A stretch of 16,793 nucleotides of DNA from Desulfobacteraceae bacterium (GTDB taxonomy: Bacteria; Desulfobacterota; Desulfobulbia; Desulfobulbales; Desulfobulbaceae). The stretch's first letter is position 1, and every line of letters begins with the position of its first letter. The position numbers and the translations under genes are program-made. The DNA lies in NCBI GenBank assembly GCA_022837185.1, contig JALHJD010000033.1, forward strand, positions 1-16,793, given 5' to 3'. This document shows, piece by piece, positions 10,007 through 16,573 of the stretch. The notes under the pieces were generated by a model, which made no database searches, was not told the DNA's origin, and worked only from the letters and a program-made list of their open reading frames with translations.

Positions 10007-10018
10007 GAAATCGAAATC
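10007..10018. repeat. Family B hexamers (GAAATC x2)
   Basis: Two exact GAAATC hexamers preceded by ATC, as in the longer run at 3157-3192. Further along, GATGTC, GATCCC, GATCCC (10174-10191) keep the same six-base period. Confidence 0.7.
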
Positions 10019-10034
10019 GGACCGGCTGCGCCGG

Positions 10035-10055
10035 AGTCGGCAGTCGGCAGTCGGC
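10035..10055. repeat. Family D heptamer run, inverted (AGTCGGC x3)
   Basis: Three exact AGTCGGC units (10035-10041, 10042-10048, 10049-10055) followed by AGTTTTG. This is the reverse complement of the phase-shifted CGACTGC run at 3400-3427, and the flanking AGTTTTG resembles the reverse complement of the bases before that run. Confidence 0.8.
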
Positions 10056-10061
10056 AGTTTT

Positions 10062-10096
10062 GTGTGGGGGTTCGTGAACTCACCCCAACCTCCGTA
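10062..10096. repeat. Family A half unit, copy 4
   Basis: One hairpin half only: GTGGGGGT facing ACCCCAAC across TTCGTGAACTC, with CCTCCGTAAC at the end. The other half seen in copies 1-3 is missing. Confidence 0.7.
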
Positions 10097-10278
10097 ACTT
10101 CACGGATCCCTCTCTGCACTCCCCACCAGATGGGAGACATTTCGTTTCTCCCAACCGGACACTATTATCTTTCGATGTCGATCCCGATCCCGCTTTCGCG
10201 GGCTCTATTAATTATCACAACAGTTGGATATTATCAGGATTTCATTTTGAAGTCGATCAGGATTTCATGGTACAGGAT

Positions 10279-10302
10279 AGAGCGGCTCGATTCCGCTCTT
10301 TT
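10279..10302 (+). terminator. Weak hairpin with short T-run upstream of galE
   Basis: AGAGCGG (10279-10285) pairs with CCGCTCT (10293-10299) across CTCGATT, followed by TTT. It could be a weak terminator or attenuator on the plus strand, but no gene precedes it on that strand, so its role is unclear. Confidence 0.3.
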
Positions 10303-10319
10303 CGGGGGCGTCCGCAGGC

Positions 10320-10337
10320 CCGGCAACCGGTTGCCGG
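10320..10337. promoter_or_regulatory. Perfect 18-base palindrome upstream of galE (possible operator)
   Basis: CCGGCAACCGGTTGCCGG is identical to its reverse complement. It lies 23 bases upstream of the candidate -35 box of galE, a position used by dimeric regulators. No known binding consensus is recognised. Confidence 0.45.
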
Positions 10338-10360
10338 CGCATTGCGCTCCGCCGCTGCGG

Positions 10361-10389
10361 TTGCCTTTTTCCACGATTTCAGCTAATCT
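10361..10389 (+). promoter_or_regulatory. Candidate sigma-70-like promoter of galE
   Basis: TTGCCT (10361-10366) and TAATCT (10384-10389) are separated by exactly 17 bases. Transcription would begin near 10396, giving a short leader with the AAAGGAG ribosome site at 10408-10414. Confidence 0.5.
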
Positions 10390-10419
10390 CACTTTTCAAA
10401 CTTCTGCAAAGGAGAAGGC

Positions 10420-11454
10420 ATGCACATCATTGTCACCGGCGGGGCCGGATATATCGGCAGCCATACCTGCCTGGAACTGCTGCAGGCCGGCCACCAGGTT
10501 ACGGTCATCGACAACCTTGTCAATTCCCATGAGGAATCCCTCAGGCGGGTTGAGATGCTCAGCGGCAGGCCCCTGGCTTTTTTTGAAACCGACCTGCTGG
10601 ATATCGAAGCCGTGGACCGCATCTTCGAAGTGTGCGACGACGCCGCGGCGGTCATTCATTTCGCCGGCCTGAAGGCGGTCGGGGAGTCGACGTCCAGGCC
10701 TCTGCTCTACTACCGGAACAACATCGTCGGCACCATCAATCTCTGCGAGGTCATGCAGCGGCGAAACGTGAAAAACCTCGTCTTCAGCTCATCGGCGACC
10801 GTATACGGCGAACCCTCCACCGTGCCGATCCGCGAGGATTTTCCCCTGTCCTGCACCAATCCGTACGGCAGGACCAAGCTCATTATCGAAAACCTGCTCC
10901 GCGATGTGCACGCGGCCGATCCGGCATGGAATGTCGCCCTGCTGCGGTATTTCAATCCCGTCGGGGCGCACCGCAGCGGAGAGATCGGCGAGGACCCCAA
11001 CGGCATTCCCAACAACCTGATGCCGTATATCGCCCAGGTGGCGGTCGGTAAACTGGAAAAACTGTTCATCTTCGGCAATGACTATGACACGTACGACGGC
11101 ACGGGCATCCGGGATTATATCCATGTCGTCGACCTGGCCCGCGGCCATCTCAAGGCCCTGGACAAACTCGGGGAAGATCCGGGCGTGGTTACCTACAACC
11201 TGGGAACCGGCCGGGGATACAGCGTAATGGATATGGTCAAGGCCTTTTCCAGGGCCAGCGGCAGGACGATCACCTATGCGATCACCGGCCGGCGGCCCGG
11301 GGACATTGCCTGCTGCTACGCCGATCCCTCGCTGGCCGAGAGGGAACTGGGCTGGAAAGCGGAACTGGGCCTGGAAGAGATGTGCGCGGACGCCTGGAAC
11401 TGGCAGGTGAAGAATCCCAACGGCTACGCTTCGGCACCCGCTGCCGGTGATTGA
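10420..11454 (+). CDS. galE: UDP-glucose 4-epimerase GalE
   Basis: A 344-residue extended short-chain dehydrogenase. The NAD+-binding loop TGGAGYIGSH is at residues 6-15, FAGLKAVGES at 81-90, the catalytic SSSATVYG region at 123-130 and the YxxxK pair Tyr149/Lys153 (NPYGRTK), numbered as in E. coli GalE. LRYFNPVGAH and DGTGIRDYIHVVDLA follow as expected. It interconverts UDP-glucose and UDP-galactose in the cytoplasm, supplying galactose for lipopolysaccharide or exopolysaccharide. AAAGGAG at 10408-10414 supports the ATG. The following secreted-protein gene begins 8 nt after its stop, so the two are probably cotranscribed. Confidence 0.97.
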   Translation: MHIIVTGGAGYIGSHTCLELLQAGHQVTVIDNLVNSHEESLRRVEMLSGRPLAFFETDLLDIEAVDRIFEVCDDAAAVIHFAGLKAVGESTSRPLLYYRNNIVGTINLCEVMQRRNVKNLVFSSSATVYGEPSTVPIREDFPLSCTNPYGRTKLIIENLLRDVHAADPAWNVALLRYFNPVGAHRSGEIGEDPNGIPNNLMPYIAQVAVGKLEKLFIFGNDYDTYDGTGIRDYIHVVDLARGHLKALDKLGEDPGVVTYNLGTGRGYSVMDMVKAFSRASGRTITYAITGRRPGDIACCYADPSLAERELGWKAELGLEEMCADAWNWQVKNPNGYASAPAAGD

Positions 11455-11462
11455 GACCTGTT

Positions 11463-12161
11463 ATGAAACGCCGACTTCCCCCCCTGTTTTTTTTCCTCCT
11501 CGGCCTTGCCCTGCTTTTCCCGGGCCCGGCCGCCTCCGCCAATATGACGGCGGCCTGCCATTGCTTCCGCGACCGCGCCTACAACCCCGCCGATCCGTTT
11601 TCGTCGGACGCCTATCTGCTCACAACCGTGTTCAATTCCCTCCTGGCCGCCCATTTCGACATTGCCAAGCGTCAGATCGTCCTGATGAAGATGCAGGGCG
11701 GGACGTCCAACAGTGACCTGCTCATCGCCCTGCATATCGCCGTGCAAACCGGATCGGATGTGGACCGGCTGCTGACCCTGAAACAGAGCAGGACCTGGCA
11801 GGAAGCCGTCGGGGAGCTGCCCGTGCCTCCCGGCGGTGCGGACGACCTCCTGGGTCAAATCCGTTCCGGCATGCCCGACGAACAGGCTGCCGGCAGGGTC
11901 ATGGAGAAGATGATCAGGGAGCGCTTTGCCCGGCAACCCCGGGAAATTGAAACATTGCAACAAGACGGCCTCGAACTCCGGGAAATTGTCCTGCTCCTGA
12001 CTCTTGCCGATCACAGCGGCACCGAGCCTGCTGCGATTCTTGCCCTGCACCGGCAGGAGGGCCTGAGCTGGAGCGCCATCGCACACAACTTCGGCCTGGA
12101 ACCCGCCGACGCGGGAAAACTGCTTGCCCCGTCCTCACCGGATCAACCGGTCGTCCCATGA
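11463..12161 (+). CDS. Secreted helical protein of unknown function with duplicated motif
   Basis: A 232-residue protein with a clear Sec signal peptide: MKRR, a hydrophobic core (LFFFLLGLALLF), then PAASA before the likely cleavage ahead of NMTAACHCF. The mature protein (about 206 residues) is mostly helical. Two stretches look like an internal repeat. LLIALHIAVQTG...LLTLKQSRTWQEAVGEL (about 87-121) compares with IVLLLTLADHSG...ILALHRQEGLSWSAIAHNFGL (about 174-215): both have a leucine-rich helix, a TG/SG, a second Leu-rich helix and a Trp. A Cys-His-Cys near the mature N-terminus may bind a metal or form a disulfide. An in-frame TTG lies 12 bases upstream (11451), but ATG at 11463 is preferred because it starts the signal peptide cleanly. 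I do not recognise a named family. Confidence 0.8.
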   Translation: MKRRLPPLFFFLLGLALLFPGPAASANMTAACHCFRDRAYNPADPFSSDAYLLTTVFNSLLAAHFDIAKRQIVLMKMQGGTSNSDLLIALHIAVQTGSDVDRLLTLKQSRTWQEAVGELPVPPGGADDLLGQIRSGMPDEQAAGRVMEKMIRERFARQPREIETLQQDGLELREIVLLLTLADHSGTEPAAILALHRQEGLSWSAIAHNFGLEPADAGKLLAPSSPDQPVVP

Positions 12162-12203
12162 AACACATTCCGGGAGGCCAGCCGGCTCCCGGAGCAGAAG
12201 CGG

Positions 12204-12273
12204 GTTGGAGTGAATACCGCAAATTCCAACACAACCTGAGGAAATTGTTGGGGTTCGCTGGGCTCGACCCAAC
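12204..12273. repeat. Family A palindromic repeat, copy 5
   Basis: Left hairpin GTTGGAGT (12204-12211) with ATTCCAAC (12223-12230), right hairpin GTTGGGGTTCG with CGACCCAAC (12247-12273). It lacks the outer GTAGG/CCTAC ends of copy 3. Confidence 0.75.
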
Positions 12274-12292
12274 ATCTTCTCTGCCCCCCGCT

Positions 12293-12394
12293 TCCCCCTC
12301 ATCCGCCCTCCGGGCACCTTCTCTCTCGGGCAGAAAGTTTTTTTCAATATCCCCTCTCCAGGGGGAGAGGGTGGCCGGAGGCCGGGTGAGGGGA
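12293..12394. repeat. Family C long inverted repeat, copy 2
   Basis: The left arm, CCCCTCATCCGCCCTCCGGG and on to CACCTTCTCTC, is nearly the reverse complement of the right arm, which runs from GGGAGAGGGTG through GGCCGGAGGCC to GGGTGAGGGG at 12394. A central spacer (about 12332-12352) contains a run of T. As RNA it would form a hairpin of about 35 pairs. The T-rich loop is in the middle, not after the stem, so it is not an intrinsic terminator for the secreted-protein gene. Confidence 0.8.
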
Positions 12395-12403
12395 TGTCCA
12401 AAC

Positions 12404-12462
12404 CGGCAAGCCGGCAGGCTTCAAACTTCAGGCTGCCGACTGATGCCTGCCGACTTTCCCGG
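12404..12462. repeat. Family D-like element
   Basis: CAGGCTTCAAACTTCAGG is followed by two spaced TGCCGACT units (GCTGCCGACTGATGCCTGCCGACT). The start matches the bases before the heptamer run at 3400, so this is a related copy with an expanded spacer. Confidence 0.65.
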
Positions 12463-12640
12463 TGCAGCCGGGACGGATATTCTTTGACTGGCTGCGCATT
12501 ACTCTGTAAAAATTTACTCTATCGCGATACAATATCCAATGGGCAGGCCAAGCCGGCCGACTTATCCGCACAGCGCCGTGAAGAAGTGTTTCCATCGCCA
12601 AAGGCAGCCCGTGGGGAAAGCCCGCCCGGCAAGCGCACAG

Positions 12641-12672
12641 GGTTATTGAAAGAGTTTCGCCACGAAATAACC
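12641..12672 (+). promoter_or_regulatory. Leader hairpin before the SBBP ribosome binding site
   Basis: GGTTATT (12641-12647) pairs with AATAACC (12666-12672). An alternative small stem, TTTCG with CGAAA (12655-12667), excludes part of it. The ribosome site AGGGAGG (12681-12687) starts 9 bases later. The two competing stems could affect translation, but no known riboswitch pattern is recognised. Confidence 0.35.
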
Positions 12673-12693
12673 GGAGAGAAAGGGAGGAACAAT

Positions 12694-14670
12694 ATGACTC
12701 GATCAGATTGGGGCCGTATCCGCTTACGCAGTATCAGTTCGTTGCTCATGATGCTTCTCCTGTTCGCCGGTGTCTTGCTGATACCGGCTTCGCCCGCGCA
12801 GGCCGGGCTGCCTGATGCTCCTCCCGACCTGCTGCAGCGTACCGCGGCCGGCCATGTGCTGGGCTTTCAGCCGGACAGCCTCGCCGTTGTCGGGGGCAAC
12901 CATGCATACAGGGTCGAGTTTGCCGGCGCTGCGCCGGTAACGCCCGTGGCCGATGCTTCGGCCTCTGCTCAGGGTAAATCGGGGAGCCTTGGCCGGGTTT
13001 CCTACCCCGGATTGTGGCCCGGCATCACCCTGTTCTACGACAAGACAAACGGGGGCATCCTCCGCAGCACCTATCTGCTCCAACCAGGGGCGGATCCTGC
13101 GCACATACGTCTGCGCTACAACGCCCCGGTCCACCTTGAACCCGACGGCAGCCTGCGGATCGAGTACGCGAGGGGCCTGATGCGCGAGTCGGCCCCGGCA
13201 GCCTGGCAGGACATCGACGGCCGCCGGGTACCCGTGGCCGTTGCCTTCCGTCTTGCCGAGAACCCGGCCGCCGGGCCTGAAGTCGGCTTTTCCCTTGGCC
13301 CCTATAATCCGGCCCATCCCCTGACCATCGATCCGGTCCTGCAGTGGAACACATTTCTGGGAGGAACCGGTGATGATGCCGCAACGGCCATGGCAATGGA
13401 CAGCACCGGCAATGTATATGTGACGGGCTTAAGTTCCTCTGCCTGGTGGGGTACCAATCCGGTACGTCCCTTTACAGAAGGTGAAAGTGATGCCTTTATT
13501 GCCAAACTCGATGGCAGCGGCGCGTTGTTGTGGCATACTTTTCTGGGGGGAAGCGGCATTGATATCGGAACAGGAATCGCTGTTGACGGCAGTGGTAATG
13601 TGTATGCAAGCGGGTTCAGCAACGCCGACTGGAACCTATCCCAGTCCGTAACTCCAGCAAATCCCTACACTTCGGAATTCGACGCCTTTGCTGTCAAGCT
13701 TGACCCCGGGGGAAGCGCACTCTGGCAAACCTTCCTTGGCACCTTCGGCGACGACCGTGGTTATGCCTTGGCTATCAACGACAACAACGTGTATGTCACC
13801 GGCGGCAGTGCGAATACCTGGGGCTCCCCGGAGGTAGAACACGGAGGAGCCTTGGCGGACGCCTTTGTTGTAAGCCTGAACGGCAACGACGGCAATTGGC
13901 AATGGAACACCTTCATGGGTGCAGCCGGTGATACCGCGGAATGCCTGGCATGGGCCATTGCCGCCGACAGCGACAACAACGTGGTCGTCGTCGGGGACAG
14001 TACCGTTTCCTGGGGTACAAACCCGGTCAACGTCTATGCAGGAGGATACGATGTCTTTGCCGCCAAGCTGAACAACCTCGGCGTCAGGCAATGGCACACC
14101 TTCCTTGGGGGAACCGGTACTGATTACGGCTACTCGGTTGCCGTGGATGTAAACGGCAACATCTTCGTGGCGGGGGAAAGTTATGCCGCCTGGGGATCCA
14201 ATCCGGTCAGTTCTTTTACCCCTGGTGGCACAAGCGATGCTTTTGCTGTCAAACTCGACAGCACCGGGCATAGACAATGGCATGCATTTCTGGGGGGGAC
14301 CGGCTTTGATTATGGATCCTCGATCGCTGTTGATGCAAGCGGCAATGTTTATCTAGGCGGTGGCAGTTCGGCCGCATGGGGCAATCCGATCAACAACTTC
14401 ACGGGAATGATCGACGCCTTTGTCGCCAAACTGGACAATGGCGGTGTATTGCGCAAAAACAGCTTTACCGGCGGAACAGGGCAGGATTACGGCGATGCAA
14501 TCTTGCTGGCGGGAGAGGACATCGTCTATGTGGCGGGTGAAACCTTCGCGACCTGGGGTAGACCGGTCAGGCCGTTCACGCCCGGAGGATCTGATGCATA
14601 TGTGGCCAAACTGCACCTGTACAAATTCCCCTGGGCCATGTTTCTGCCGGCCCTGAATCCCCAGCAATAA
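12694..14670 (+). CDS. Secreted seven-repeat SBBP beta-propeller protein
   Basis: A 658-residue protein. The signal peptide (about 1-37) ends PASPAQA before Gly. Residues about 38-215 match the N-terminal domain usually found before SBBP repeats (HAYRVEFAGA, YPGLWPGITLFYDKTNGG, LTIDPVLQWNTFLGG). Seven SBBP repeats then follow at 59-64 residue spacing, starting at Trp218, Trp280, Trp344, Trp404, Trp467, Trp529 and Lys588. Each has a W-x-T-F-L-G-G start, a G-N-V-Y-V strand, usually a WGxNPV loop and a D-A-F-V-A-K-L end. Seven repeats suggest one closed seven-bladed propeller. Such proteins are exported to the envelope or outside the cell, with binding or scaffold roles that are poorly known. 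The C-terminus is FLPALNPQQ, with no clear sorting domain. AGGGAGG at 12681-12687 fixes the start. Confidence 0.85.
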   Translation: MTRSDWGRIRLRSISSLLMMLLLFAGVLLIPASPAQAGLPDAPPDLLQRTAAGHVLGFQPDSLAVVGGNHAYRVEFAGAAPVTPVADASASAQGKSGSLGRVSYPGLWPGITLFYDKTNGGILRSTYLLQPGADPAHIRLRYNAPVHLEPDGSLRIEYARGLMRESAPAAWQDIDGRRVPVAVAFRLAENPAAGPEVGFSLGPYNPAHPLTIDPVLQWNTFLGGTGDDAATAMAMDSTGNVYVTGLSSSAWWGTNPVRPFTEGESDAFIAKLDGSGALLWHTFLGGSGIDIGTGIAVDGSGNVYASGFSNADWNLSQSVTPANPYTSEFDAFAVKLDPGGSALWQTFLGTFGDDRGYALAINDNNVYVTGGSANTWGSPEVEHGGALADAFVVSLNGNDGNWQWNTFMGAAGDTAECLAWAIAADSDNNVVVVGDSTVSWGTNPVNVYAGGYDVFAAKLNNLGVRQWHTFLGGTGTDYGYSVAVDVNGNIFVAGESYAAWGSNPVSSFTPGGTSDAFAVKLDSTGHRQWHAFLGGTGFDYGSSIAVDASGNVYLGGGSSAAWGNPINNFTGMIDAFVAKLDNGGVLRKNSFTGGTGQDYGDAILLAGEDIVYVAGETFATWGRPVRPFTPGGSDAYVAKLHLYKFPWAMFLPALNPQQ

Positions 14671-14678
14671 CTGCTGGG
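14660..14678 (+). other. Hairpin spanning the SBBP stop codon
   Basis: CCCAGCA (14660-14666) pairs with TGCTGGG (14672-14678) across ATAAC, which contains the TAA stop. No T-run follows, so it is not a classical terminator, but it could lower read-through into treZ or stabilise the upstream message. Confidence 0.4.
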
Positions 14679-14695
14679 AGAGCGGAAACGAATGC

Positions 14696-16573
14696 ATGTC
14701 CGTCTCTGCGCCCGGGACAACACATCGAACCTTTGCCATGGATTTCGGGGCGCGCATCGTGCCCGGCGGCGGAGTGGAATTCCGCCTTTGGGCCCCGTCC
14801 GCCCGGCAGGTCGACCTGCGCTTGACCACCGATGACGGAACAAACGGCGACCTGCCCATGGAAAAACGGGAGGGCGGCTGGTTCGTCCTGTTCCACCCCG
14901 GGGCCCGGCCCGGCCATGGCTATATGTTCAGGATCGACGGCGGGCTCCTGGTCCCCGACCCGGCCAGCCGCCTGCAGGCCGCCGATGTCCATGGTCCCAG
15001 CGTCGTGTACGATCCCGCCTCCTTCTGCTGGCGGGACGGGGACTGGACCGGCAGGCCCTGGGAAGAGGCGGTGGTGTACGAACTGCATGTCGGCGCCTTC
15101 TCCCCGCAGGGGAGCTATGCCGGCGTCATTGAACGGCTCGGCTACCTCGCCGGGCTGGGGATTGCCGCCATCGAACTCATGCCTCTGGCCCACTTCCCCG
15201 GCCGGTTCAACTGGGGGTATGACGGCACTCTGCTCTTCGCCCCGTACAACGGCTACGGCTCCCCGGACGACCTCAAGGAACTGGTCCAGGCCGCCCACGA
15301 CAAAAACATCATGGTCCTGCTCGATGTGGTCTACAACCATTTCGGACCCGAGGGTAATTATCTCCATGTGTACGCCGGGGACGCCTTCTTCACGGAGAAG
15401 GTCCACACCCCCTGGGGCGCGGCCATCAATTTCAGCGGTCCGGGCAGCAGGACCGTCCGGGATTTTTACATAGCCAATGCCCTGTACTGGCTCGAGGAAT
15501 ACCATCTTGACGGTCTGCGCTTCGATGCCGTGCACGCCATTGTCGACGAATCCAGGCCCGACATCCTCGAGGAAATAGCCGAACGGGTCCATGCCGGTCC
15601 CGGCCGGCGGCGGCAAATCCACCTGGTCCTGGAAAACGACCATAACCGCGCCGCCTACCTGGAGCGCACCCCTGCCGGAGAGGTTCGGCAGTACACGGCC
15701 CAGTGGAACGACGACATCCACCATGCCTGCCACGTCCTTCTGACCGGGGAAAAGTCCGGCTACTACGGCGATTACGCCGACGACCCGATCCGCCGCCTGG
15801 GCCGCTGCCTGACCGAAGGGTTCGCCTACCAGGGCGAGGCCTCGCCCTACCGGCTCGGCGCGCCCCGCGGCGAGCCGAGCCGTCACCTGCCGCCGACGGC
15901 CTTTGTTTCGTTTCTGCAGAACCACGACCAGATCGGCAACCGGGCCCTCGGCGAACGCCTCATCGCCCTCTGCCCACTGCGGGACCTCCTGGTGGTCCAG
16001 GCGCTCATCCTCCTGGCCCCCTCCCCACCCCTGCTGTTCATGGGGGAGGAATTCGGCGCCCGCACCCCTTTTTACTTCTTCTCCGATTTCGGCCCCGAAC
16101 TTGCATTAAGCGTGACCGAGGGCAGGAAAAAGGAATTCGCCCGCTTCCCGCAGTTCAGCAGTCCGGAGACCAGACGGCTGATTCCCGATCCTTGCGACGA
16201 GGAGACTTATCTCCGAACCAGGCTGGACTGGAACAAGCTGGAAGAGAAAGAGAACCGGATGATTCTGCGTCAATGCCGGGATCTCCTGCAGTGCCGGCAA
16301 CGGGAAATAATCCCCCGGCTCAGGGGCACGACGGGCGGACAGGCCGATTGCACCGTCCTGGCGGCCAATTCCCTTCAAGCCCGCTGGACGATGCCCGATT
16401 CGACCCGATTGACGGTTTTCCTCAACCTCGAGGACGAGGCGGTCGGTACGTCCCTCCCCCGGTCCGGAAGGGCTCTCTACTGCTACCCTCCTGCGGCCGG
16501 AAGCGCAACCGGCGGTCTGCTGCCGCCCAAGAGCATCATCTGGCTGCTTGAGAATGAAAAGAGCAATCCATGA
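14696..16573 (+). CDS. treZ: Malto-oligosyltrehalose trehalohydrolase TreZ
   Basis: A 625-residue GH13 enzyme. An N-terminal beta-sandwich (FGARIVPGGGVEFRLWAPSA, about 17-36) precedes the catalytic barrel. The conserved GH13 regions are DVVYNHFGPEGNY (210-222), GLRFDAVH with nucleophile Asp277, LVLENDHN with acid Glu313 (the ENDHN form is characteristic of TreZ) and FLQNHDQIGNR with Asp411. It cleaves the alpha-1,4 bond next to the trehalose end of maltooligosyl-trehalose, made by TreY, and releases trehalose in the cytoplasm. The start is uncertain: ATG at 14696 has only a loosely placed GGGAG, and ATG at 14738 (MDFGARI) is closer to typical family starts. The gene is 25 nt after the SBBP stop and overlaps malQ by 4 nt. 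Confidence 0.95.
   Translation: MSVSAPGTTHRTFAMDFGARIVPGGGVEFRLWAPSARQVDLRLTTDDGTNGDLPMEKREGGWFVLFHPGARPGHGYMFRIDGGLLVPDPASRLQAADVHGPSVVYDPASFCWRDGDWTGRPWEEAVVYELHVGAFSPQGSYAGVIERLGYLAGLGIAAIELMPLAHFPGRFNWGYDGTLLFAPYNGYGSPDDLKELVQAAHDKNIMVLLDVVYNHFGPEGNYLHVYAGDAFFTEKVHTPWGAAINFSGPGSRTVRDFYIANALYWLEEYHLDGLRFDAVHAIVDESRPDILEEIAERVHAGPGRRRQIHLVLENDHNRAAYLERTPAGEVRQYTAQWNDDIHHACHVLLTGEKSGYYGDYADDPIRRLGRCLTEGFAYQGEASPYRLGAPRGEPSRHLPPTAFVSFLQNHDQIGNRALGERLIALCPLRDLLVVQALILLAPSPPLLFMGEEFGARTPFYFFSDFGPELALSVTEGRKKEFARFPQFSSPETRRLIPDPCDEETYLRTRLDWNKLEEKENRMILRQCRDLLQCRQREIIPRLRGTTGGQADCTVLAANSLQARWTMPDSTRLTVFLNLEDEAVGTSLPRSGRALYCYPPAAGSATGGLLPPKSIIWLLENEKSNP

Larger units (their letters stand above)
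9976..10419. other. Divergent intergenic region between the ligA operon and galE
   Basis: These 444 bases separate two divergent transcription units. Next to the tautomerase start lie repeats in close order: GAAATC hexamers (10007-10018), AGTCGGC heptamers (10035-10055) and half of a family A unit (10062-10096). The middle is AT-rich (about 10160-10260) with a short CCCGC/GCGGG hairpin (10189-10202) and probably holds the minus-strand promoter, which I could not pin down. Near galE are a hairpin with a short T-run (10279-10302), an 18-base perfect palindrome (10320-10337) and a promoter candidate. No gene is supported. Confidence 0.65.
12162..12693. other. Intergenic region and leader upstream of the SBBP gene
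   Basis: These 532 bases hold no supported gene. The first 300 carry repeats: family A (12204-12273), a long inverted repeat of family C (12293-12394) and a family D-like element (12404-12462). The last 200 bases are unique sequence, containing a promoter candidate (TTGACT at 12484-12489 with TAAAAA at 12507-12512), an AT-rich dyad (GTAAA/TTTAC, 12506-12517), ATCGCGAT, and a hairpin before the start codon. The SBBP frame stays open back to 12394, but this upstream part begins inside a repeat and lacks a ribosome site. Confidence 0.65.

Noticed and set aside
9976..10140. 55-codon N-terminal extension of the tautomerase
   Set aside because: It translates the repeats and would hide the catalytic N-terminal proline. 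A good ribosome site precedes 9975.
12560..12680. Possible c-di-GMP (GEMM) riboswitch before the SBBP gene
   Set aside because: Fragments such as CGCACAGGG and GAAAGAG resemble it, but the GCAAACC and GCAAAGCC core segments and the expected stem order are missing.
12394..12693. 100-codon N-terminal extension of the SBBP protein
   Set aside because: It begins within a repeat, has no ribosome site and would place the signal peptide internally. AGGGAGG before 12694 supports the shorter form.
14576..15925. 449-codon minus-strand open frame inside treZ
   Set aside because: Antisense to treZ, which has all GH13 catalytic motifs. A composition artefact of GC-rich DNA.
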